A stretch of 64,000 nt of DNA from contig PMSV01000003.1 of NCBI GenBank assembly GCA_003168265.1, positions 124,001 through 188,000 of the forward strand. Reading direction: 5' to 3'. Positions within the stretch are counted from its first letter, which is position 1, and every line of letters starts with the position of its first letter. The notes beneath the pieces were generated by a model that was not told where the DNA came from, did no database searches, and saw nothing but the letters and a program-made list of their open reading frames with translations. The position numbers and the translations under genes are program-made. The stretch comes from Chitinophagaceae bacterium (GTDB lineage Bacteria; Bacteroidota; Bacteroidia; Chitinophagales; Chitinophagaceae). Shown piece after piece: positions 8,816 to 16,837 of this stretch.

Positions 8816-9168
8816 GATCCTGATTTTTGATCTTTCATCTATCGTGTATCAACAAGGTTTCAGACATGTACTTCTTTACTCATCAAATTTTGGAAAATAG
8901 AAATCCCGCTATATCAAGGTCATCAGATTCTATGACTTGCACGCTGGTCCCTCTTATTTCACTTAAACTGCCGGTAAGAAGCATTTTAATTATCGAATAA
9001 TTTTCTCTTGTATTCAGCTTGACGTTTTCTATGTCATTAGTAAATTAGGACTATTTTTTCTTTTTAAAAAAAATGGTTATTTGCATTACTCACATCATTG
9101 GCCCATTGAAAATTTATGAAAAAAAATCTGGTTGAGCAAAAGACGAATTCAGTAAATGTTTATTTAGG

Positions 9169-9198
9169 CTCCGACTTCATTGTATCGGAGATTTTTTT
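9169..9198 (+). terminator. Terminator-like hairpin with no upstream gene
   Basis: CTCCGA (9169-9174) pairs with TCGGAG (9185-9190) and is followed by A and seven T (9192-9198). The stem is only 6 bp with a 10-nt loop. No rightward gene lies upstream in this window, so it marks either a small RNA or the end of a lost gene. Confidence 0.4.
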
Positions 9199-9350
9199 CG
9201 TGAGTTAAAGAAATGTTGACGCAATTCCTACTACCTGATTTTTGCCTGCAGGATTTTGCAGAACAGGTATAGCCCCTCAATTCTTCAGGATTCAACGTGA
9301 ATTTATTTTTTGCCTTTGGTGATGTCACCAGAGACAAATCTTATTATTTG

Positions 9351-9398
9351 TAGAAAATCAGTCCCGAAGATGTTCGAACTGCGGCTACAGAAGTCTAC
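9351..9398 (+). repeat. 48-bp imperfect direct repeat, left copy
   Basis: Aligns without gaps to 10509-10556 with about 37 of 48 identical positions, including a 13-bp identical core TGTTCGAACTGCG (9371-9383 and 10529-10541) and a shared GTCTAC at the end. Similarity stops sharply on both sides. The two copies bracket the hepT/mntA pair. Confidence 0.55.
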
Positions 9399-9607
9399 AA
9401 AGAGTTTGCGCAACTGCCGAATTTTCCACGAACTACGAATATTTTAAAATGGTGGTTGTCCTACGGGTTGTCCTTGAAATACAATATTTATTCAATATTT
9501 TTTTTCAATAATTTCTTACCTCAAGATAAGAAAGTGCCAATCTAAGGTGCAGGTTTCTTAGTTGGCAATTTGCCCAAAAGATGACTGAGGAATTAGGCCT
9601 GCTCACT

Positions 9608-9958
9608 TCATTTTTTCATTTGCTCATTGACCTTGCTAATTGCCTCTTTTAGTTTTGGAATATCATTGAGGATTACCTGCCATACAAGCTTTGCATCAAC
9701 CCCGAAATATTTATGAATCAGGATATGTCGCATACCTATAATTTGTTTCCATTCTATGTCTGAAAAAAGTGATTTGGTTGATAGCGAAATCTGATTGGCT
9801 GATTCTCCAATAATTTCGATTTGCTTAATTGAAGCAAATCTCATCATAGAATTTTCAATAAAATCTTCTAAGCTGACTTTGACCGTGTAGGATTCGATCT
9901 CAGATATTGCATTTAGTATGTGGGCAACACGTTCCTTATCGCCGATTTTTCCCCTGAT
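9608..9958 (-). CDS. hepT: HepT-like toxin with ATC in place of the start codon
   Basis: A 116-residue HepT (DUF86) frame, full length for the family. Its signature RHILIHKYF matches the R-x4-6-H RNase motif with the Tyr that the MntA partner adenylylates. The conserved start I recall for Bacteroidota members is M-R-G-K; here the frame opens IRGKIGDKERVAHIL, with ATC at 9956-9958 where ATG is expected. An in-frame TGA lies four codons further up and there is no ATG, GTG or TTG between. The first ATG inside is at residue 38, which would lose the first helix. The gene may thus be silenced by loss of its start, or read at a very low level. It follows mntA by 23 bp in the same direction. Confidence 0.75.
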   Translation of the reverse strand: MRGKIGDKERVAHILNAISEIESYTVKVSLEDFIENSMMRFASIKQIEIIGESANQISLSTKSLFSDIEWKQIIGMRHILIHKYFGVDAKLVWQVILNDIPKLKEAISKVNEQMKK

Positions 9959-9981
9959 TTTTGGTTTTCAGGCTTTAAGTT

Positions 9982-10302
9982 TTAAGCGTTGAATGAGGAT
10001 TGAAGAACTGAAGAATCAAAAATGAGCATTTTATCCTGATTAATATAGGGTAATATCCTTTTTGAAACCCCTTGGGAGGACACCAAATCAACTCGCCTAT
10101 TTAATTTCTTTTCCAGGTCAAGTTTCATTTGCACAAAATTGAGTCCGATGTGCCGGGAATAGTCAAGATCAACCAGAATATCCACATCACTCTCTATGTC
10201 GGCCTCCTTTCTGGAATAGGAACCGAACAGATAAGCTTTTAGAACCGGTTTACCTATAAAATAGTCGCGAATGATCTGTATGTCATTATTATTCAAATAC
10301 AT
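9982..10302 (-). CDS. mntA: MntA-like nucleotidyltransferase antitoxin
   Basis: A 106-residue minimal nucleotidyltransferase. The active site is complete: LFGSYSRKEADIESDVDILV contains GS-x9-D-x-D with the two metal-binding Asp. In HepT/MntA systems this enzyme adds AMP to the Tyr of the HepT RNase and so blocks it. Usual family length; ATG start at 10302. It is transcribed ahead of hepT. Its promoter should lie in 10303-10550, which also holds an 11-bp hairpin (10426-10450). Confidence 0.88.
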   Translation of the reverse strand: MYLNNNDIQIIRDYFIGKPVLKAYLFGSYSRKEADIESDVDILVDLDYSRHIGLNFVQMKLDLEKKLNRRVDLVSSQGVSKRILPYINQDKMLIFDSSVLQSSFNA

Positions 10303-10425
10303 ATGACGAAGTTAATTCTTTTTTGCAGGATTAACTACTATGGCGATCCTCATTTTTTAAGACTGGCCGATAAGTGAAAGTTTTCTATTATTACTCCTAC
10401 TATCATAGTTGTTAATTGTAGTGAG

Positions 10426-10450
10426 CCTTTATTGGATATTCCAATAAGGG
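10426..10450. repeat. Inverted repeat / hairpin upstream of mntA
   Basis: Arms CCTTTATTGGA (10426-10436) and TCCAATAAGGG (10440-10450) form an 11-bp stem with one G-T wobble and a 3-nt loop; the centre ATTGGA-TAT-TCCAAT is perfect. There is no T-tract on either side, so it is not a standard terminator. It could be an operator for the toxin-antitoxin pair. Confidence 0.45.
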
Positions 10451-10508
10451 GTCTTACCTATTTATTCCGCATAAGAAACTAAAAATCAGTATCAAATCTA
10501 ACCAGTAG

Positions 10509-10556
10509 TCCAAAATCGGTCTCGAACCTGTTCGAACTGCGTCTACTCGTGTCTAC
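10509..10556 (+). repeat. 48-bp imperfect direct repeat, right copy
   Basis: Partner of 9351-9398. Its last bases overlap the TAG stop (10553-10555 on the minus strand) of the repeat lipoprotein gene, so the left copy resembles a duplicated 3' end of that gene. See the left copy for the alignment. Confidence 0.55.
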
Positions 10557-11560
10557 TTTACAAATATGCCTGTGGCTACTCCACCGTCAGCACTAGTAGG
10601 CAGAATTACCGGGCTACCATTTTTCCAATATTTCGCGATTGATTCATTTGGTCCATCATTTTCATATCCGGCTACATACACATCATTTCCGAAAACAAAA
10701 ATGGACGCCGCATATGCTTGAGTAGTGCCATCGGTCAAATTTACGGGAATGCCGTTTTTCCAGTATTTCGCAACATTTTGGTTTCCATCATTTTCAAAAC
10801 CTGCTACATAGACATCATTCCCAGCGACAAAAATGGATGTTGCTTGTGCAGAATTAGGGCTTTGAGACAAAATCACTGGGTTGCCGTTTTTCCAGTATTC
10901 TGCAATGCTATAAGTACCATTCCATACAAAACCCGCTACATATACATCGTTCCCTGAAACAATAATGGACGAGGTGGTGGAGAATACAGACGTGTTTAGG
11001 ATCACGTTATTACCATTTTTCCAGTAATGCGCAGTTTCACTCCCGGCAACGTATATATCATTTCCCGAAACATAAATGGACGTGCCACCTTCGGGTCTCG
11101 TAGTATCGTCTGGCAGAATTACAAGGTTACCATTTTTCCAATACTCTGGTATATTTCGGTTTCTAATCTCCCAACCCGTCACGTACACGTCATTTTCACT
11201 ACCGGAAACAAAAATGGAACTAGTCCAAGCCAGGGTAGTCCCATCAGTCAGGTCTACAAGGCTATCATTTTTCCAATATGCCGCGTAAGTATAGTTTCCA
11301 TAACCACTATCCAGGACCCCTGAATTTACAATACCTGCTACATATACATCATTCCCCGAAATAGAAATGGAAGATGCATATGCGCCCATGGAAAGATAGA
11401 TTCGGAAACCGTTTTTCCAATATAAAGCCCCACCTCCATCACCACCAGATACATAAACATCCGGACCCAGGTTCTGAAATGCGATGCTATTTGTACTCTT
11501 TTTACAAGAATAACCCGATGCCAGAAATATGATAAGCAGAAGGAATTGAGAGTATTTCAT
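10553..11560 (-). CDS. Lipoprotein with seven YWKNG repeats (predicted beta-propeller)
   Basis: A 335-residue protein with a lipoprotein signal (MKYSQFLLLIIFLASGYSCK, lipid Cys about 19). The rest is seven repeats of ~36-52 residues, each opening with DVYVxG (or DIYVAG) and containing YWKNG or YWKND followed by xxVxL, then SIFVSGN leading into the next. Seven such four-strand-like units suggest a seven-bladed beta-propeller on the cell surface or in the periplasm. No catalytic residue stands out and the ligand is unknown. The coding DNA repeats correspondingly, and several antisense frames in it are artefacts of this. Confidence 0.8.
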   Translation of the reverse strand: MKYSQFLLLIIFLASGYSCKKSTNSIAFQNLGPDVYVSGGDGGGALYWKNGFRIYLSMGAYASSISISGNDVYVAGIVNSGVLDSGYGNYTYAAYWKNDSLVDLTDGTTLAWTSSIFVSGSENDVYVTGWEIRNRNIPEYWKNGNLVILPDDTTRPEGGTSIYVSGNDIYVAGSETAHYWKNGNNVILNTSVFSTTSSIIVSGNDVYVAGFVWNGTYSIAEYWKNGNPVILSQSPNSAQATSIFVAGNDVYVAGFENDGNQNVAKYWKNGIPVNLTDGTTQAYAASIFVFGNDVYVAGYENDGPNESIAKYWKNGSPVILPTSADGGVATGIFVK

Positions 11561-12037
11561 AATAGATTGGTTTATATGAATTAAACTAAGGAAAGAAGAT
11601 CATATCATCAAATCACAGTAATTTTCCCAATCGCCCGGGTTGTTTACCTAAAGCTCATGGAACATGTTTTGATTAAAGCCAATCCAGGAATTTAATATTC
11701 GTTATAATTTAAGGGTATGATCGTTGTCGTTTATAGGGGGAAAATTATTCTACTCACAAGTAGGTCATTGAGTAATTTCAAAAATAAATGCTATGCATAC
11801 GCTGGATGTGCCGAAGTATTTCTGCTCTTGGGACCATTATAATTGAATGGATCTGTAATTGGAAAATGGGCAGCGGTCGATCCATTAAGTAGACCTATTT
11901 ATTATCTAAAAGCCTATCAAAATGAGCATATCATTCGCAGCTATTAGCACCACAAAATTAGAGATATTTGGAATAAATTGCTTTGAAAAAAACAATTTTT
12001 TTGAGTTCATCCAATCAATTATTTTGTTGACAATTAA
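11561..12037. other. Non-coding stretch
   Basis: About 480 bp of AT-rich sequence between the repeat lipoprotein gene (leftward) and the transposase relic (rightward). No gene or structured RNA is seen. The lipoprotein promoter must lie at its left end. The right end may be residual insertion-sequence DNA, but no terminal inverted repeat is visible. Confidence 0.45.
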
Positions 12038-12384
12038 TTGATTAACAAATCAGAAAAAGCAAAAGGCAATAACAAAGTGAAACGATTATCCGCAGCAAGG
12101 CCAGATAAATCACAAGGAATTATTTATGATCAACTGGTAATGCTCACTGGCTATTTTCCTATTAAATCTTATCCAAAGCAATTTCGGCGGATAAGATTTT
12201 ATGATGCCGAACAAAATAGAACGTCATCTTTCTATCTAATAACTTTACACTTACTGCTGCTGAGATTGCGATGTTGTATAAGTATCGATGGAAAATTGAA
12301 CTGTTCTTCAAATGGATAAAGCAACATTTAAAAGTAAAAGCATATTGGGGTTATAGCATAAAAAGAATGATTTTAACTGGCTAA
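12038..12384 (+). pseudogene. IS4-family transposase fragment, frameshifted
   Basis: Only the C-terminal part of a DDE transposase remains. The first frame gives TGYFPIKSYPKQFRRIRFYD and AEQNRT. After an apparent 1-nt deletion near 12221 the protein continues as FLSNNFTLTAAEIAMLYKYR and then RWKIELFFKWIKQHLKVKAY to a TAA at 12382-12384. The Y-x2-R-x3-E-x6-K signature of IS4-type transposases is intact in YKYRWKIELFFKWIK. The N-terminal two thirds and the first catalytic Asp residues are absent. It marks a past insertion 40 bp before the methyltransferase gene. Confidence 0.82.
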
Positions 12385-12424
12385 CTGATTTTAATTTTCT
12401 GACAAATCGTCAAAAACCTGCGTT

Positions 12425-13171
12425 ATGAATCTCTTAAATAAAATCAGATGGCTATTTACCTATGTGGGCTTTATAATATTGAAAAAAGCATTAGGTCATC
12501 GCCTTCAATATAATGATAGCAAAGAGTACCTGAGAAAACTTCCCAGGAATATAGATGTTGTCAATCGTGTTGATTTTATTCATAGTGAGTGTGATAAGAA
12601 AAATGTCCTCCACATCGGTTTTGTTGATCATCCTTTCACGGAAGAACGCATTAACGATAACACACTTTTACACCTTCAGCTGAAGAAGTCGGCTGCTAAT
12701 ATCTGGGGCCTGGACAATAATACTGAAGCCATTGAAAAATACATTTCAATGACCGGTGATAGGCAGGTAGGTTTTGGTGACCTAATGCAACTGTCGGGTG
12801 CAAAAAATATTGATTTCTCTGTTGATATTGTATTAGTAAGCGAAGTTTTAGAACATTTAAGAAACCCGCATAAGGCGGTAAAGAATATTTATCACAGTTT
12901 TCCGGTAGGAACAATTTTTATAATTACTTTGCCTAATTATACCTCATTAGATTCATTTGCCGCAAGCTTACATAATAAGGAACTGACACATGCAGATCAT
13001 TTTTGGTATTTCTCCCCATATACTTTCTTAAGAATGTTTCCAGATGAACAATTTAATTTGATCAAGCTGATGTTCGGAATGTATTTTAAGAAGTCAAAAA
13101 AAATTAATTTTATTTTAAAACGGTTCCCTTTCACTGGAGATTGCATCATTGGTGTATTTCAAAAAAAATAA
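12425..13171 (+). CDS. Class I SAM-dependent methyltransferase
   Basis: A 248-residue protein with a Rossmann methyltransferase core: motif I VLHIGFVDHP (about 60), an acidic end of strand 2 at WGLDNNTEA (about 97), and VSEVLEHLRNP (about 140), the post-I acidic/EHL motif common in Methyltransf_23-like enzymes. The N-terminus has a hydrophobic stretch (WLFTYVGFIILKKALG). This type often methylates sugars or lipids in envelope pathways, but no glycan genes lie next to it. Substrate unknown. It follows the transposase relic by 40 bp and may have been brought in or displaced by it. Confidence 0.75.
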   Translation: MNLLNKIRWLFTYVGFIILKKALGHRLQYNDSKEYLRKLPRNIDVVNRVDFIHSECDKKNVLHIGFVDHPFTEERINDNTLLHLQLKKSAANIWGLDNNTEAIEKYISMTGDRQVGFGDLMQLSGAKNIDFSVDIVLVSEVLEHLRNPHKAVKNIYHSFPVGTIFIITLPNYTSLDSFAASLHNKELTHADHFWYFSPYTFLRMFPDEQFNLIKLMFGMYFKKSKKINFILKRFPFTGDCIIGVFQKK

Positions 13172-13254
13172 TTCTTTTTCGAAACCTGTCGTGATCTATG
13201 AATATTTAAAATGGTGGTTAAAGTTTAAACGTATTCAATTGTAAGCTCCTGTCC

Positions 13255-13782
13255 TTAATCTGCCATCAATTTTTTTAAAGCATCCACAAACGCTTTCAAT
13301 TGCCCTTCGGTTTGAATGTCTGTTAAATTTCCTTCCAGGTCAAATTTCCCTTTTCCACCATGAATTAACAAGGCTGTTTCATTTGTGAATTTTGCCATTA
13401 CAGTTTTCATTATCAGTTGCAGTTGTTCGTGCCCCTTTTCACCCCCTGCGGCAGCCGTTATAAGCCCCATAGGCTTGTCGGTAAAAACAGTCGTTGCAAT
13501 ACACCATTCTATTGCGTTTTTTAATAGGCTTGGGATGCTATACACATATTCTGGTGTGCAAATAATTATTGCGTCTGCGCTCGTAATTGCTTTTCTAAAT
13601 TCGACAACCGCCTTAGGCGGATTGTCTGCCGAGAGCTCAGGATCAAAATGAGGGAGGGATTTTAGATCTTTGAGAATTGTTAATTGGAAATCATTCTTTG
13701 TGAGACCTGCGATATGTTCAGCAATTTTTAGATTTGAAGAATTTGCGCTTGCGCTTCCAATGATGGCTGATACGTTTTTCAT
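13255..13782 (-). CDS. NAD(P)H-dependent FMN reductase
   Basis: A 175-residue flavodoxin-fold reductase. The phosphate-binding loop GSASANSSNLKIAE (about 9-22) and the flavin-contacting TPEYVYSIPSLLKNAIEW (about 80-97) are typical of the FMN_red family (ArsH/SsuE/YieF relatives), which reduce flavins or quinones with NAD(P)H. It lies 9 bp after the histidine kinase stop on the same strand, so the two are probably co-transcribed. The functional link to the kinase is unclear. Confidence 0.85.
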   Translation of the reverse strand: MKNVSAIIGSASANSSNLKIAEHIAGLTKNDFQLTILKDLKSLPHFDPELSADNPPKAVVEFRKAITSADAIIICTPEYVYSIPSLLKNAIEWCIATTVFTDKPMGLITAAAGGEKGHEQLQLIMKTVMAKFTNETALLIHGGKGKFDLEGNLTDIQTEGQLKAFVDALKKLMAD

Positions 13783-13791
13783 TTTAGTTAG

Positions 13792-15750
13792 TTAGGCCGG
13801 CAACCGGACCACAAATTCGGTAAATTCCCCCTCTGTCCTATTTACTTTTATTTCCCCATTATGTGCTTTTACAATATCATAGCTCAGGCTGAGCCCCAAC
13901 CCCGTTCCCTGACCTGGTGGCTTGGTAGTAAAAAATGGATGAAAGATTTTATCAACTACATTTTGAGGAATGCCGTTTCCGTTGTCTTTAACTGTGATGA
14001 AGACCATATTATCCATCTTATTTGTGCTGATTGAAACGGCTGGTTCATAACCTGCACCTTCCGACTTCTTTTTTTCTCCCACTGCATAGAATGCATTATT
14101 GTATAAATTAAGCAGGACCCTTCCTATGTCTTCAGGAACGATATTTATTTTGCCAATGGAATTGTCAAATTCAGTATTGATCAAGGCATTGAATTCTTTG
14201 TCTTTTGCCCGAAGTCCATGATAGGAAAGGCGGAGGTACTCATCGGCTAAGGCATTGATATCTGTAGGGTCTTTTGCATTTTTACTTGACCTTGAGTGCT
14301 GAAGCATGCCTTTCACAATCGCATCCGCACGTTTACCATGATGATTAATTTTTTCAAGGTTTTGCTTAATATCGTTTGCAATTTCTTTGACTTGAAGTGT
14401 ATTTCCCTTATCAACTTCTTCGACCATTTCATTGATCAACTCATTGCTTAATTCTGAGAAATTATTCACGAAGTTCAATGGGTTTTGTATCTCGTGTGCA
14501 ATGCCGGCGGTGAGTTGGCCAAGTGAAGCCATTTTTTCAGCATGGATAAGCTGGGCCTGTGTTGTTCTCAGTTCTTTTAATGTGCTTTCCAGCTTCTGTT
14601 TCTGATCTTCGAGTATGCTATTCGCTTTTTGTTTTTGCCTGTTGTTTCGGTAGAGTATGATGGCTGCAACAATCAGAGTAAAAAGGCCGCCGAAGAGCAC
14701 ATTAAGTATTAACTGGGTATGTGCCTCCTGTTTTGCTTCTTCTATTTGCTGTTGGCGAACCGCTTCATCGAACCTTAGCGTCTGCATCTCCCTTGCTTTT
14801 TCCTGGCTGAAAAGGCTGTCCCTTGCCGCAATTCCCGCTGATTGATATACAAATGCGCTGTCGATATTATGAGCCGATTGATAATATTGTGTCAGGAATT
14901 TGCAGGATTCCATCACTTCATCTGTGAATCCTGCCTTTTTCGCAATGCTAAGGCAAAGTTTTGCATAATAGAGACATGAATCTTTTTTACCTGCACTTTG
15001 GAATATTTTCGACATACCCAGATAGGTTTCACAAAAATCATCTTCATCATTTGCATCCTTCAGATAGGGGAAGTCTGAGCGGTAATATTTTAAAGCCGTA
15101 TCCGGTTTCCCCAATTTAGAATATATATTCCCGAAGTTATTTAATGCAACCCCTGTCAGGTCTATATATTTGGATTGAAGGCTAAGGGCATAGGACTGGC
15201 TGGTAAAATAAATTGCCGAGTCAAGAATATTTAATTTTTCATAGCTATCTCCCAGATTGAGCTGCATTATGGCGATATTTCGGGTGTGATTGAGACTTTT
15301 GTCAATAGGCAAAGCCATAAGATTATAACGGATGTCCTGCCGATAGTCGCCTTGAGCGGAATATACGATACCAATATTACTCAGTTCCGTTGTAATGGAG
15401 CTTTCGTCCTGAATGGCTTCAGATTTTTTTAATGACTCAAGCAAATATTCCAGCGCTTTTGGATAATTGCCGGTTGTGATGAATATGAGCCCGGTCATGT
15501 TGAGACATTCAATTTCCCCAGCGGTAAAGCGGTTTTTCTTCGATAGCAAAAGCCCCTGCTGGGCGAGCAACAGTGCGGTGTCCGGATTCGAATTCTCAAA
15601 CTGATAACTGAGCTGAACGATCAATTGCACCCGGCTCGTATCCTTCTTTTCGGTTTTGAGCAGAATTTTGAGGCTGTCGATAGTTTTATTTTGCGCTTTA
15701 GTGAAGGCGTATAGCATGACAAAAAGGAAGAATAATCCGAGTTTTTTCAA
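13792..15750 (-). CDS. TPR-containing sensor histidine kinase
   Basis: A 652-residue kinase. A signal peptide is followed by tetratricopeptide-like repeats to about 310 (for example ALEYLLESLKKSEAI and ALKYYRSDFPYL), a membrane segment at about 348-369 (LILNVLFGGLFTLIVAAIIL), a coiled coil, and the kinase core. The H-box is AGIAHEIQNPLNFVNNF (His about 419), and the ATPase domain has DNGNGIP and the G2 box GTGLGLSLSYDI near the C-terminus. The layout implies sensing in the periplasm and a cytoplasmic kinase. No response regulator is adjacent, so its partner is elsewhere. The alpha/beta hydrolase gene is 41 bp upstream and the FMN reductase 9 bp downstream. Confidence 0.9.
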   Translation of the reverse strand: MKKLGLFFLFVMLYAFTKAQNKTIDSLKILLKTEKKDTSRVQLIVQLSYQFENSNPDTALLLAQQGLLLSKKNRFTAGEIECLNMTGLIFITTGNYPKALEYLLESLKKSEAIQDESSITTELSNIGIVYSAQGDYRQDIRYNLMALPIDKSLNHTRNIAIMQLNLGDSYEKLNILDSAIYFTSQSYALSLQSKYIDLTGVALNNFGNIYSKLGKPDTALKYYRSDFPYLKDANDEDDFCETYLGMSKIFQSAGKKDSCLYYAKLCLSIAKKAGFTDEVMESCKFLTQYYQSAHNIDSAFVYQSAGIAARDSLFSQEKAREMQTLRFDEAVRQQQIEEAKQEAHTQLILNVLFGGLFTLIVAAIILYRNNRQKQKANSILEDQKQKLESTLKELRTTQAQLIHAEKMASLGQLTAGIAHEIQNPLNFVNNFSELSNELINEMVEEVDKGNTLQVKEIANDIKQNLEKINHHGKRADAIVKGMLQHSRSSKNAKDPTDINALADEYLRLSYHGLRAKDKEFNALINTEFDNSIGKINIVPEDIGRVLLNLYNNAFYAVGEKKKSEGAGYEPAVSISTNKMDNMVFITVKDNGNGIPQNVVDKIFHPFFTTKPPGQGTGLGLSLSYDIVKAHNGEIKVNRTEGEFTEFVVRLPA

Positions 15751-15791
15751 AACCTTGATTTGGGAAGGGAATTTAAAGAAATTACATCAAA

Positions 15792-16757
15792 CTAAGGTTT
15801 ATAGGTTTTATCCAACCAGGCAACAATTTCTTCCCAGCTTTCAAGGGGGATTTTTGCATGCGTGGCATCCTTCATTATCAAGAAACTCTTTTTATTGCCG
15901 GGTATTAAATCGTAGAATTCCTTCACTTTATCTATTGAGAATAATTCATCTTTATCGCCAACACCCACTAATACCGGTACATTTAGATCTTTAGGCAACC
16001 TTAGTTTTTTCACATCCATCATGGTAAGAAACCTGAGCGTATAACGGTAGTTGAACAAGGTGTCCTGCGATACCGTCATGCCCTCGCGGTAATATTCAAC
16101 GGCCTGGTAAGAAGGGCGAAAAATGGAGCTAGCCAGAATTTTGGCTTGCCTGAAAAGCGGAATGGGTTTATTTAACCCCTTCCTGCCTTCATAAGCCCCT
16201 GAAAGTAATACTAGCCCTGAAATGTCATTCGGGTCAGCATCTGCTGCACATATGGCAGAAGCTACGCCAAGGCTATGACCCAAAACAATTACTTTTTTAT
16301 AACCAAGCCCCTTGACATATTTTACCGCTTCGGCCAGATCGGAAATCCAACGGTCCTTACCGGGGGTGTCTCCCCGGTTGCCGTCTGAAAGACCATGTCC
16401 TCTATAATCAAGGCCAAAGACAGTATATCCGCCTTTTGAAATGGGGACTCCAGCCATAGAGTAGGGCCCGCTGTAAGCCGTAAAGCCGTGAAAAATTAAA
16501 ACCGCAATATCCTTTTTAGCCTCTTCAATCGTGTCAGGGTTCCATCTCCTAAGAAAGAGCGTTACTCCATCTGATGTAGTAAATTGGTTATGCGGACCTG
16601 TATATTCCTGCCTCATCTCTGCGGCCTGAGCCGGTGTTATTCCCTTATTATTTATTCTCGAGTGTGTTGGGAGGTAGGCCAGGACCAACCCAAAAATAAC
16701 TATTGCAGCAAGCAGACAAAATAAAGTGTAAAGAACTTTTTTGACTATTTTTCTCAT
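15792..16757 (-). CDS. Alpha/beta hydrolase (monoacylglycerol lipase / lysophospholipase-like)
   Basis: A 321-residue hydrolase anchored by one N-terminal membrane segment (VLYTLFCLLAAIVIFGLVLA). The catalytic triad can be read: nucleophile Ser in VLGHSLGVA (about 165), Asp in VGVGDKDELF (about 268) and His in KDATHAKIPLE (about 300). HGFTAYSGPYSMAG forms the oxyanion region. This is the Hydrolase_4 type acting on lipid esters. It probably heads a unit with the histidine kinase gene, 41 bp further along the strand. Confidence 0.87.
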   Translation of the reverse strand: MRKIVKKVLYTLFCLLAAIVIFGLVLAYLPTHSRINNKGITPAQAAEMRQEYTGPHNQFTTSDGVTLFLRRWNPDTIEEAKKDIAVLIFHGFTAYSGPYSMAGVPISKGGYTVFGLDYRGHGLSDGNRGDTPGKDRWISDLAEAVKYVKGLGYKKVIVLGHSLGVASAICAADADPNDISGLVLLSGAYEGRKGLNKPIPLFRQAKILASSIFRPSYQAVEYYREGMTVSQDTLFNYRYTLRFLTMMDVKKLRLPKDLNVPVLVGVGDKDELFSIDKVKEFYDLIPGNKKSFLIMKDATHAKIPLESWEEIVAWLDKTYKP

Positions 16758-16837
16758 GGAAGTTCATTTTATGCAATGTGCAATTTTAAAATTACAACCA
16801 AGAGCCCAATTTACCTTCGTTTTGTTTTTTAACAGGA

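Larger units (their letters stand above)
8816..9607. other. Long non-coding stretch with gene debris
   Basis: About 790 bp without an intact gene. It contains an orphan rightward terminator-like hairpin (9169-9198), a GGTGA-TG-TCACC palindrome (9318-9329), the left copy of a 48-bp repeat (9351-9398), and a stop-bounded frame of ~64 codons (about 9354-9545, including FAQLPNFPRTTNILKWWL) that has no start codon and may be a gene remnant. Confidence 0.5.

Noticed and set aside
9371-9383. GTTCGAACTGC resembling a tRNA T-loop
   Set aside because: No matching acceptor or anticodon stems can be folded around either copy.
9354-9545. 64-codon frame with FAQLPNFPRTTNILKWWL
   Set aside because: Protein-like in part but has no start codon and is bounded by stops; kept only as possible debris, not called as a gene.
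10718-11323. Rightward ORFs opposite the repeat lipoprotein gene
   Set aside because: They arise from the antisense of a repeated coding sequence and show no protein-like composition or start signal.
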